Notes: generated by a model from the sequence alone, not told the origin. Shown: positions 1 to 6,344, counted from the stretch's first letter. The stretch: DNA of 7,688 nt from Methanothrix sp. (GCA_028682845.1 JAJRAT010000220.1:1-7688); one strand, 5' to 3'. Numbers and translations: made by a program.

Positions 1-127
1 AGTGCAAGAGGATTCAGAACAACAAGGAATCTCATACTAATTATTTATCTTAGACTTGGAAAATTGCAGTTCAATCTACCCATATAAAACAGCGAGGAAC
101 CAATAGAATAGACTGCTGCAATATTGA

Positions 128-290
128 ATAACAAAAAACAGCAACCTCAATGGCAACAGCATCGACAGCAATGTTAATAATAACAACGATATAGGCAGCA
201 ACACTGGCAATAAGTAACAGCTACGGTAACAACTTAGGTTGCAGCACTGGCAGCAATATTTTCAAAAGTATCTGCAATAAAAATTAATTA
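128..290. repeat. AT-rich gene-free stretch with degenerate CAGCAA/AACAGC repeats
   Basis: Bases 1-300 hold no gene I can support. They are AT-rich, and from about 137 to 285 short variants of CAGCAA, GGCAAC and GGCAGCAA recur. One pair is GCAGCAACACTGGCAATA near 196-212 and GCAGCACTGGCAGCAATA near 242-258. Read on the plus strand, 128-214 is 29 open codons rich in Asn, Ser and Gly, ended by TAA at 215-217 and preceded by an in-frame TGA at 125-127 with no start codon. This could be the worn end of a low-complexity coding region or simply a consequence of the repeats. No tRNA, rRNA or CRISPR structure was seen. Confidence 0.4.
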
Positions 291-298
291 ATCCAAAA
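279..298 (-). terminator. T-rich candidate transcription stop after the protease gene
   Basis: Just downstream of the minus-strand protease gene, the minus strand reads through TTAATTAATTTTTATTG. Archaeal RNA polymerase often stops at oligo-T tracts without a strong hairpin, and no clear stem precedes this one. Position and T-richness are the only support. Confidence 0.3.
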
Positions 299-300
299 TT

Positions 301-996
301 TTAAAATATTGTCCTGGATGCCGTTGCCTTTGCTTTCTTTGCTTTATTGCGCAGTTTAAGATAATCGGCCATCTGCGCCTTCACCGGAGTCATGGACCAT
401 AGGTGCGTAGCGTTCAGGCAAAACTGCGGTTGGTAGAGATACGAATTGCCGGGCTGAGTGAACGGATCGGCAGGAGCAAGCTTTGACGGAACCGTGTCCA
501 GTGTAGACTCCAGCAAGCACCAGGCTCCCGACTCGTTCTGGTACACCACCCAGGCGTGGCCGTAGGCACCGTCCGGGGAGCTGACCTTTCCCAGAACCAC
601 GCGCACGCAGTGCTCGGAGATGCCGCTGGCCAGCAGGAGCGTGGCGAGCAGGAATGAGCTGTCCTCGCAGTCGCCCTTGTGCAGCATGAGCGTCTCCTCC
701 GGATAGAGCCAGAAGTCCTCCAGGCCGCATGATTGCTTGTCAGTGATATATTTCACGGAGCGGGCCACATAGTCCCAAATGGTCCAGGCCCGCAGGTCGA
801 AGGTTCCGGCCTCCCTTGCCTGTGGCAGGCTCAGCTCCTGCAAAGCTCGAATTATCACCTCGCTTTCCGTGGAGCTGAGCCACTGGCGAATGTCTGTTGG
901 AATGTAGACATTGGTGTTGCCCAGGACAGCTCTCTTATCCCACATGATCGTATCCCTGAGGATCGTATCTCCCGACCAGTTGTAGCCTGTTCCCAT
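301..996 (-). CDS. Transglutaminase-fold cysteine protease-like protein
   Basis: A 231-residue protein with the transglutaminase/papain-like core. Counting from the upstream GTG at 1005, the nucleophile motif KGDCEDSS puts Cys at 113, YGHAWVVY puts His at 150, and WCLLESTLD offers Glu166 or Asp170 as the third catalytic residue. The GDCED-HAW layout matches the bacterial transglutaminase-like cysteine proteinases and archaeal relatives, which cleave or cross-link peptide bonds; the substrate is unknown. No signal peptide or membrane segment is evident, so it is probably cytoplasmic. The tail is Lys/Ala-rich and basic. The ATG at 994-996 is preferred because GGAAGTGAT (1001-1009) is a good ribosome binding site four bases before it; the upstream GTG at 1003-1005 lies inside that site. 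It has its own TATA box and follows the PqqD/HprK-like pair on the same strand, so a shared peptide-processing job is possible but unproven. Confidence 0.85.
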   Translation of the reverse strand: MGTGYNWSGDTILRDTIMWDKRAVLGNTNVYIPTDIRQWLSSTESEVIIRALQELSLPQAREAGTFDLRAWTIWDYVARSVKYITDKQSCGLEDFWLYPEETLMLHKGDCEDSSFLLATLLLASGISEHCVRVVLGKVSSPDGAYGHAWVVYQNESGAWCLLESTLDTVPSKLAPADPFTQPGNSYLYQPQFCLNATHLWSMTPVKAQMADYLKLRNKAKKAKATASRTIF

Positions 997-1000
997 AATA

Positions 1001-1009
1001 ATCACTTCC
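1001..1009 (-). promoter_or_regulatory. Ribosome binding site that decides the protease start
   Basis: Minus-strand GGAAGTGAT resembles the archaeal GGAGGTGAT consensus and is four bases upstream of ATG 994-996. It overlaps the alternative GTG start at 1003-1005, which argues against that GTG. Confidence 0.6.
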
Positions 1010-1050
1010 GAACGTGTCTAATAATCTCATTTAATAATTTTATGTTGTAA

Positions 1051-1058
1051 TATTTATA
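1051..1058 (-). promoter_or_regulatory. TATA box of the protease gene
   Basis: Minus-strand CTATAAATATT contains a near-consensus archaeal TATAAATA core. It is about 55 bases upstream of the ATG, which predicts a start of transcription near 1028 and a leader of about 30 bases carrying the GGAAGTGAT site. It overlaps the end of the weak 46-codon frame at 1054-1194. Confidence 0.6.
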
Positions 1059-1194
1059 GGTATCGATTTGCAGCAGAAAAGCCTTTCGAGCAGGGATTTC
1101 CGGTCTCCTGCTCTTTCAGCCCGCCTATCTTTTCAGCCCGCCTGCCTTCAGCCGATTCAAGATGCTGGACCTGTATCTGAAAAGCCGCTCTCAC
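1054..1194 (-). CDS. Weak candidate small ORF, 46 codons, GTG start
   Basis: This small minus-strand frame sits between the HprK-like gene and the protease gene. It opens with GTG (1192-1194) and ends at TAA (1054-1056). The peptide is hydrophilic, with Gln-, Glu- and Arg-rich early and middle parts and a tail reading TGNPCSKGFSAANRYL with one Cys. A TATA-like TTTTTATAA (minus strand, about 1221-1229) would place a transcript start near 1199, so the message would be nearly leaderless. No ribosome binding site is visible. The 13-base direct repeat inside it has a period of 17, which does not preserve the frame and argues against a conserved coding sequence. No family is recognised. The same frame stays open back to the HprK-like stop at 1342, but without an ATG. 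Confidence 0.2.
   Translation of the reverse strand: MRAAFQIQVQHLESAEGRRAEKIGGLKEQETGNPCSKGFSAANRYL
1114..1143. repeat. 13-base direct repeat, period 17
   Basis: TTTCAGCCCGCCT occurs at 1114-1126 and again at 1131-1143, with a partial third match (CTTCAGCC) just after. With the AT-rich block around 1200-1240 this is the main content of the 1010-1341 gap apart from the TATA box and terminator. Its role is unknown. Confidence 0.5.
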
Positions 1195-1259
1195 AGGACA
1201 AATAAAATAGCATAAAAATGTTATAAAAATAGTATAACAGGTAGAGGGAATACAGAGCG

Positions 1260-1293
1260 AAAACTCCCTTAGCTCCGCCGGAGTCGGGGAAGT
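1260..1293 (-). terminator. Hairpin plus T tract after the HprK-like gene
   Basis: Read on the minus strand, ACTTCCC pairs (with a bulged T) with GGGAGT, enclosing an inner CTCCGGCGGAG stem, and TTTT follows at 1263-1260. It lies about 50 bases past the TAA of the HprK-like gene. The shape suits an intrinsic-type stop that would separate the PqqD/HprK pair from the protease transcript, though such hairpins are less decisive in archaea. Confidence 0.45.
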
Positions 1294-1341
1294 AGCCAGC
1301 CGCAGGTGGTATTCTGATTGATCCAGCCGCAGCTCCCGGGA

Positions 1342-2361
1342 TTATTTATTATTCCCTATTTCGCCCTCGTGTGCCAACTGCTCGAGGTCAGATAATATCG
1401 CATCCCTGACGGAGGTGAGATGATCATTGCCATTCGGGAAGGCCAGCCTTCGCATAGGAACAGATGCGGCAAGCCCGGATAAGAAGATCATCCTTTTGCC
1501 TGACCATCCCAGGAGTTCGGCAATACGAGCGGTGAAGGAGTTGCGGATCATTTCAATCAGGGCAAGGCTTGGCGGCACGGCGCTGATCTGAATAGACTGG
1601 ATATCGTCCCTTCGTTCCGGCAAATAGATGGCTGAAAGGGGAGCATCCATTGAGGAAAACTCGCCAAAACCTATGGAACCGGCGACGTCTGCACCGATAG
1701 GAATCCGGCGCTTGCTCGCATGCGGATGGATCAGTTCGAGATCCTGGCAGCCGCCCAGGAAATGCTCAGCCTGGTCCGGCCACATGCGCATCTGCGGATA
1801 GCCGGGGCGACCGATAAACAATCCGTCTCTCTTTTCTACAGGCAAGATGTCATCCGTCAGGAGCTTATGTCCGGATTTGACAAATTGGGCGGCGAGAGAA
1901 CTCTTTCCGCCTTTTTTTGAAGAGAGAAATGCCACGGCATGATCCTTTGCCGTGACGGCAGAAGCATGAAGGGCAACAATTCCATTCATCTCCAGCCATA
2001 AGGATAGCACTTCGCTCAGCAAATGAAGCTCTGCCAAATATTGATACTCAGGGTCAAACACATGAGCGGTTATTCTTTTTGGGGTGATTTCATACTCCAT
2101 CATGCCTGAGAAGCGGACGAGCAGACGACCTTCTCCTCCGAATAGAGCTATCAAGCCCTTTTGTTTGCCTTCCATCTTAGAATCGCTGGAAAAGATGATT
2201 TTGGGATAATCCGCCTGCGAAATAGGCTCCTCGACAAAATTAAAGATGAGATCCGGCGCGCCTCGGCCCTTCCCAAGCCGGTTGACAAAATGATGGTCAC
2301 TGGCCAGGTTGATGCCGTAGATGCGGTAGGTTGTACCTTCGATGGTATCCAAGCAAGACAT
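1342..2361 (-). CDS. HPr kinase-related P-loop protein (HprK-like)
   Basis: A 339-residue relative of the C-terminal domain of HPr kinase/phosphorylase, of the kind found beside PqqD-like proteins. The early YRIYGINLASD (12-22) is the usual opening of this group and supports the ATG at 2359-2361. LHASAV (131-136) precedes a P-loop, SSKKGGKSS (147-155), then the Asp pair LLTDD (170-171), which in HprK lies at the catalytic site, and PGYPQMRMWP (186-195). The P-loop keeps GKS but has Ser and Lys where the first two glycines of GxxGxGKS are expected. Real HprK phosphorylates a Ser of HPr; nothing here shows a PTS system, so the target is unknown, and in some lasso-peptide clusters HprK-like enzymes phosphorylate the peptide. 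It starts 12 bases after the PqqD-like gene, and GAGGTG at 2377-2382 is an unusually distant ribosome binding site. Soluble; probably translated with its neighbour. Confidence 0.85.
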   Translation of the reverse strand: MSCLDTIEGTTYRIYGINLASDHHFVNRLGKGRGAPDLIFNFVEEPISQADYPKIIFSSDSKMEGKQKGLIALFGGEGRLLVRFSGMMEYEITPKRITAHVFDPEYQYLAELHLLSEVLSLWLEMNGIVALHASAVTAKDHAVAFLSSKKGGKSSLAAQFVKSGHKLLTDDILPVEKRDGLFIGRPGYPQMRMWPDQAEHFLGGCQDLELIHPHASKRRIPIGADVAGSIGFGEFSSMDAPLSAIYLPERRDDIQSIQISAVPPSLALIEMIRNSFTARIAELLGWSGKRMIFLSGLAASVPMRRLAFPNGNDHLTSVRDAILSDLEQLAHEGEIGNNK

Positions 2362-2373
2362 TTCGAGCAGGAT

Positions 2374-2751
2374 TCACACCTCGTTTAATATGCCGATTTC
2401 GATCAAATCATCTGCGAAGCGGTCCAGATCCGCTTTGAGCCTGGCCTCGTCAACATCATGCTGATTTAAGAGGGCCTCGACTGCCTTCACCCTGCATTCG
2501 TTTTGATGTAATGCATTCCACATATCCCGCATATCAACCGCCGAACCTTCCAGGCAAAAGACTTTTTCCGTCTCAGATTGCCGATAACTATCGTCTCGTT
2601 TTATGGCGAGAATATAATCCTTTCTCCGGGCTAATGCGACCGCAAAACGCCGGCAGAATAATAATAATAATAATAATTCGAGGTTCTGGGGTCTGCATGG
2701 ATCGTCAACAGAGCATTCCAAGGACGATTGCTCAGCCGATCTCTCTAGCAT
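2374..2751 (-). CDS. PqqD-like peptide-binding protein
   Basis: The C-terminal 90 or so residues match the PqqD fold: a hydrophobic strand (DYILAIKR), then VFCLEGSAVDM with a Trp shortly after (the usual L..GSA..IW motif), a helix with VKAVEALL, and the final ADDLIEIGIL (family LxxLxxxGLL). PqqD-type domains bind leader peptides and present them to modifying enzymes; others accompany HprK-related kinases in systems of unknown output. A PqqD/HprK-like pair is exactly what follows here. The start is uncertain. The first possible codon is TTG at 2803-2805 (143 residues) and the first ATG is 2749-2751 (125 residues, chosen here); neither has a good ribosome binding site. The region before the domain is unlike family members and carries six Leu encoded by TTA repeats. 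Three residues (RDM or MRD) are inserted next to the conserved Trp by a 9-base duplication. Confidence 0.7.
   Translation of the reverse strand: MLERSAEQSSLECSVDDPCRPQNLELLLLLLFCRRFAVALARRKDYILAIKRDDSYRQSETEKVFCLEGSAVDMRDMWNALHQNECRVKAVEALLNQHDVDEARLKADLDRFADDLIEIGILNEV
2518..2535 (-). repeat. 9-base tandem duplication inside the PqqD motif
   Basis: Minus strand GATATGCGG is followed directly by GATATGTGG, encoding DMR then DMW. Removing one unit would restore GSAVDMW, the normal spacing of the PqqD-family motif. Confidence 0.6.
2657..2677. repeat. AAT trinucleotide microsatellite, 7 copies
   Basis: Seven perfect AAT copies on the plus strand; on the minus strand they give six TTA Leu codons in the PqqD-like frame, just before the recognisable domain. 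Gain or loss of copies would keep the frame and change only the Leu count. Confidence 0.95.
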
Positions 2752-2893
2752 ATCTCTGGCATCTTGCCTTGCGACTGGCCACTTGCGCCCATCTTTCCTA
2801 ATCAATTCATTTCATGGAATGACTAAAAATTCTACTTTTCTGGAACAAAGTTATTTCTGCGATAAAAGCGGCTTTCCTACATGGGAAGTTACA

Positions 2894-2977
2894 GATGCAA
2901 AAATGCTGGATGAGAAATGCCGATGAAAAATGCTGGATGAAAAATGCTGGATGAAAAATGCTGGATGAAAAATGCTG
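2894..2977 (+). repeat. Six tandem 14-base repeats upstream of the P-type ATPase
   Basis: The unit is GATGAAAAATGCTG. Copies: 2894-2908 (15 bases, variant), 2909-2921 (13 bases, variant), then four identical copies at 2922-2935, 2936-2949, 2950-2963 and 2964-2977. The array ends 15 bases before the ATPase ATG, inside the 187-base divergent gap shared with the PqqD-like gene. Perfect units encode ATG-AAA-AAT-GCT-GGA-TGA, with the TGA overlapping the next unit's ATG. The rest of the gap (2806-2893) is AT-rich with weak TATA-like runs such as CTAAAAATTC near 2823, none convincing. Confidence 0.9.
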
Positions 2978-2992
2978 GATGTAGAGTGAAAC

Positions 2993-5668
2993 ATGACAAC
3001 CTCATGGCATAACGTCACAGTCGATGACTCACTTAGCGCTTTGCAGTCCGGGCCCGGCGGCCTCGATTCCGAAAAAGCGCAAAGACTTTTAAAGGAGCTT
3101 GGTCCCAATCAACTGGCAAGTCCAGCCAAGCCGTCGCTCCTGAAGCTGTTTCTGAGCAAGTTCAAGGAATATCTGGTCATAGTCCTGATCTTCGCCGCCA
3201 TCATATCCTTTGTAGCTGGCGAGGTCGCCAATGCTTATGTGATCTTAGCCATCGTCTTCTTGGTTGCGATCATCGGTTTCCTGCAAGAGTACAAGGCGCA
3301 AAGAGCGATGGAAGCCCTGAGAGATATGCAGGCTCCGGAAGCGGATGTTTTCCGGGACGGCAAGATGGCCTCGATTCCCGCGAAGGACCTAGTTCCCGGA
3401 GACGTGATATTTCTTGAAGCGGGCGACAAGGTTCCCGCCGATGGGCGCATCATCGAGGAAACCGGATTCGAGGTCATTGAGGCAGCCCTGACGGGGGAAT
3501 CTCTGCCCATAAAAAAGAGCACCGGCACAATGCCTGAGGCAACGCCCCTGGCGGATAGGAAGAATATGGTCTTCATGGGCACCATCGTCTCCTATGGCAA
3601 CTGCAGAGCCGTGATCACTGCCACAGGCTCCGGTACCGAGCTTGGCAAGATCTCCAGGATGATCTCGGTGGACCAGGCACAGCCGCCCCTCAAGATGAAG
3701 CTGGAGAATTTGGCTAAGCGGCAGGCCATCCTGGTGCTGGCGATCTCCGTGGCGGTGTTTGTGCTGGCAGTGGCCCGAGGCTCTCCAATTATGGAAACCC
3801 TCATCACTGCCATCGCTCTGGCTGTGGCCGGGGTTCCCGAAGCTCTTCCTTTTGTAGTGACGCTGGCTCTGGCCTTCGGAACTCAGAGGATGGCCAGGAG
3901 AAACGCTATCATACGAAGCCTGCCCGCCGTGGAGACCCTTGGATCGATCACGGTCATCTGCACGGACAAGACCGGAACCCTTACCAGCGGCGAGATGACG
4001 CTGCGAGAGATTCGCACCTATCGATCGGTGCGGGTGACGGGAGAAGGCTACGAGCCTGTGGGGGAATTTATCGAAGATGGTCGATCTGTCGATATGCGAA
4101 ATAAAGCAGACAATTGCGACATCGATCAGCTCCTGAAGATCGCAGTTCTCTGCAACAATGCCGACCTGAGCCAAGACGGCGGCAAGAGTCGCATCGTGGG
4201 CGATCCGACGGAAGCGGCACTCCTGGTGGCTGCCAAAAAGGCGGGCGCATTTGAAGAAATCAGGAACGGGTATGTCGAGGTCATCGAGTATCCTTTCGAC
4301 TCGGATCGCAAGAGGATGACCACCGTGCACCTTTCCGAAAGAGAAGGGCTGATCGCGGCCATGAAAGGCGCGCCGGAGACGGTGCTGCCTCGATGCACCT
4401 CAATCATGGACCCCCGAGGCATCAGGCCGATTACGGAAGAAGACCGCAGGATCGTCTTGCAGGCAGCCGACGACATGGCCAAGAGAGCCATGCGAACCCT
4501 GGCCTTTGCCTGGAAGGGCATGGAAGAGCAGGAGCCGCGCGAGGCGGAGTGGGTGGAATCGGCCCTTATTTTCGCCGGGCTTTGCGGCATGATGGACCCG
4601 CCAAGGAAGGAAGCAAAGGAAGCCATTCACGTTTGCCTCGGCGCAGGCATCAGGCCGATCATGATTACCGGCGACCACCCGCTGACGGCGAAGGCCATCG
4701 GAGAGGAGCTTGGCATCGGCCAGGGTGAAGCCGTCACAGGCGCGCAGCTTGAAGGCATGAGCGATGAGGAGCTGCAAAGCAGGATCGGCGAAGCATCCGT
4801 ATTTGCCCGGGTCACAGCCGAGCATAAGGTTCGCATCGTTCAGGCTCTGAAGAGCAGGGGCAATATCGTGGCCATGACCGGCGACGGCGTGAATGACGCT
4901 CCCGCCCTGAAGGCGGCGGACATTGGGGTTGCTATGGGCAGGACGGGCACAGAGGTGGCAAAGGAGGCATCGGACATGGTCATCGCCGACGACAACTTCG
5001 CGACAATCGTTCGCGCCGTCGAGGAGGGCAGGAGGATCTATGACAATATCCGAAAGGGAGCGTCCTATCTCCTCTCCGTGAGCTTTGCCGAGCTTGCCGT
5101 CATATTTTTGGGTGTGGTGCTCGGCTTTCCCGTTCCCCTGCTGGCGGTTCAGATCCTCTGGATCAATGTCATAGCTGAAGAGTTCCCGGCCATCGGGCTT
5201 GCCATCGAACCGGCTCATGCCGGCATCATGAGCAAGAAGCCGCGCGATCCTGCGGAGAGCATGCCTTCTCGCAGCCTTCTGATTTACACCCTGGGCATCT
5301 CGGGCGCGATTGTGATCGGAACGCTGGGCCTTTATGCCCTGTCGCTCAACACCGGAGAGGATCTGGTCTACGCCAGGACTATGGCTTTTATGGGCCTTGG
5401 GCTGCTCACGGTGTGCAATGCCTACTGTAGCAGGTCTCTGGACGAGTCGGTCTTGAGGATGAATCCTCTGAGCAACAAAAAGATGATCCTTGGCATGGCT
5501 GCGTCGGTGATGGCGCTGCTGGCCGTCGTTTATGTGCCGTTCATGCAATCGGTCTTCGACACCACGGCACTTGAGCTGCATAGCTGGGGCTTGATACTGG
5601 CGGCTTCCTTGCTGGTAGTGATTGCATCGGAAATCCTCAAGAAGGCTGTGCCGGAGCTGGCAAATTAG
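2993..5668 (+). CDS. P-type cation-transporting ATPase (P2, Ca2+-ATPase-like)
   Basis: An 891-residue membrane pump of about the usual length for the P2 (SERCA/PMR1-like) class; it moves a cation across the membrane by an ATP-driven phospho-aspartate cycle. In order: N-terminal cation-ATPase domain (1-55), M1-M2 (about 58-98), actuator TGES (167-170), M3-M4 with PEALP (282-286), phosphorylation site DKTGT with Asp325, nucleotide-binding KGAPE (458-462), TGDH (559-562), hinge TGDGVNDAP (629-637), then M5-M10 (about 690-885). Metal-binding CxxC motifs of the heavy-metal P1B class are absent. M4 Glu283, M5 Glu700 and M6 Asn725 are kept, but the M5 Asn is Ser697, the M6 Thr is Ala728 and the M6 Asp is Glu729, so the ion (Ca2+, Mn2+, Mg2+, Na+ or H+) cannot be named. 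Start ATG follows GAGTGA (2984-2989) closely. It is a single gene with no partner. Confidence 0.96.
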   Translation: MTTSWHNVTVDDSLSALQSGPGGLDSEKAQRLLKELGPNQLASPAKPSLLKLFLSKFKEYLVIVLIFAAIISFVAGEVANAYVILAIVFLVAIIGFLQEYKAQRAMEALRDMQAPEADVFRDGKMASIPAKDLVPGDVIFLEAGDKVPADGRIIEETGFEVIEAALTGESLPIKKSTGTMPEATPLADRKNMVFMGTIVSYGNCRAVITATGSGTELGKISRMISVDQAQPPLKMKLENLAKRQAILVLAISVAVFVLAVARGSPIMETLITAIALAVAGVPEALPFVVTLALAFGTQRMARRNAIIRSLPAVETLGSITVICTDKTGTLTSGEMTLREIRTYRSVRVTGEGYEPVGEFIEDGRSVDMRNKADNCDIDQLLKIAVLCNNADLSQDGGKSRIVGDPTEAALLVAAKKAGAFEEIRNGYVEVIEYPFDSDRKRMTTVHLSEREGLIAAMKGAPETVLPRCTSIMDPRGIRPITEEDRRIVLQAADDMAKRAMRTLAFAWKGMEEQEPREAEWVESALIFAGLCGMMDPPRKEAKEAIHVCLGAGIRPIMITGDHPLTAKAIGEELGIGQGEAVTGAQLEGMSDEELQSRIGEASVFARVTAEHKVRIVQALKSRGNIVAMTGDGVNDAPALKAADIGVAMGRTGTEVAKEASDMVIADDNFATIVRAVEEGRRIYDNIRKGASYLLSVSFAELAVIFLGVVLGFPVPLLAVQILWINVIAEEFPAIGLAIEPAHAGIMSKKPRDPAESMPSRSLLIYTLGISGAIVIGTLGLYALSLNTGEDLVYARTMAFMGLGLLTVCNAYCSRSLDESVLRMNPLSNKKMILGMAASVMALLAVVYVPFMQSVFDTTALELHSWGLILAASLLVVIASEILKKAVPELAN

Positions 5669-5779
5669 CCGGCATTGCTCTGCAACGGGCGAACCGGCAA
5701 TGGGCTAATCGGTCATGAGCAAGCCGGCGCGAATTCGACCGGGCGTTCAAGGGAATTGGCCGGGAATTTCGCGCCAAAA

Positions 5780-6226
5780 TCAGCGATCTTGTCGGAAGAG
5801 AAAAAACCTGGCCACACCGAAGTTGACAAGCTTTCGGGAAAAGCCCGGCAAGGTCGCCACCTCGTCCCCCAAAGGCCGGACCAGGATATCGGCACCGATT
5901 CTGTCTGCCAGCTCGCCCATGCCGATTTGTAGCTCAAGGGGCGGGCGAAGGGAGTACAGCAGACTCGCCCCCAGGTACAGATCGAGCCGGGGCGAGAATA
6001 TGTCGTCCTTCTCCACGGTCAGACGGCCAAGCTTGCGCGCCTCTTTATCCGTGAGAACCACATCCATTTCTCTTGCTTTCAGGATAGCTGCAACGTCGGC
6101 GACATGGCCTACGCCGACCTCGACCACGCGACCGGAATAATTGCGGCAAATGTATTCGGCCAGATCCTCAGCACCGGGAAACGACGACATCTGTGCTGCA
6201 ATTTCAGGGCACGGATATTTTATCAT
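5780..6226 (-). CDS. UPF0146 family protein
   Basis: A 148-residue member of UPF0146, a small archaeal family of unknown function with a Rossmann/methyltransferase-like look. VVEVGVGHVADVAAIL (34-49) resembles the glycine loop that binds a nucleotide or S-adenosylmethionine, VVLTD (56-60) the acidic end of the second strand, and DDIFSPRLDLY, YSLRPPLELQ and RPLGDE (117-122) are family hallmarks. The length is normal and the gene looks intact. No signal peptide or membrane segment, so it is cytoplasmic. The ATG at 6224-6226 has a short AAAGGA just before it; a second Met at codon 13 has no such site. It converges on the ATPase gene and is transcribed divergently from the universal stress protein gene. 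Methyltransferase activity is not shown. Confidence 0.9.
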   Translation of the reverse strand: MIKYPCPEIAAQMSSFPGAEDLAEYICRNYSGRVVEVGVGHVADVAAILKAREMDVVLTDKEARKLGRLTVEKDDIFSPRLDLYLGASLLYSLRPPLELQIGMGELADRIGADILVRPLGDEVATLPGFSRKLVNFGVARFFLFRQDR

Positions 6227-6300
6227 ATCCTTTGAGCTTGATTTGCCGGCCCATGAGGCCAGATAGGTTTGCCGGGCATACTGGAGCCTGTCTGATGAAA

Positions 6301-6328
6301 ATAATTATAACATAAAAAGTTTAAAAGA
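6301..6328 (+). promoter_or_regulatory. TATA region of the universal stress protein gene
   Basis: AATTATAACATAAA (about 6302-6315) lies about 35 bases before the ATG, with a second candidate TTTAAAAG at 6320-6327. The first would start transcripts near 6333 with a short leader. AATTATAA reads similarly on both strands, so it may also serve the divergent UPF0146 gene. Confidence 0.4.
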
Positions 6329-6344
6329 GCTATTGGTGTATTTT

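Noticed and set aside
733..1050. Plus-strand open frame opposite the protease gene
   Set aside because: Antisense to the transglutaminase-fold protein; no ribosome binding site or domain, and it runs over the protease promoter.
2374..2376. Selenocysteine or recoded stop between the PqqD-like and HprK-like genes
   Set aside because: No SECIS-like element was seen, both flanking proteins are complete by themselves, and selenocysteine use is known mainly from other methanogen orders.
2894..2977. CRISPR array
   Set aside because: The 14-base units are directly adjacent with no unique spacers, and no cas gene is present.
2851..3108. Minus-strand frame over the 14-base repeats (Phe/Ser/His-rich)
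   Set aside because: It is only the translation of the tandem repeats and the antisense of the ATPase start; no start signal or homology.
4400..5581. Long minus-strand open frame (393 codons) opposite the ATPase gene
   Set aside because: It is antisense to a well-supported P-type ATPase with all motifs, has Arg/His/Gln-rich composition typical of a shadow frame, and shows no recognisable domain.
5667..5707. Terminator after the ATPase gene
   Set aside because: CATTGC and GCAATG can pair, but the loop is about 18 bases, flanking pairing is imperfect and no T run follows.
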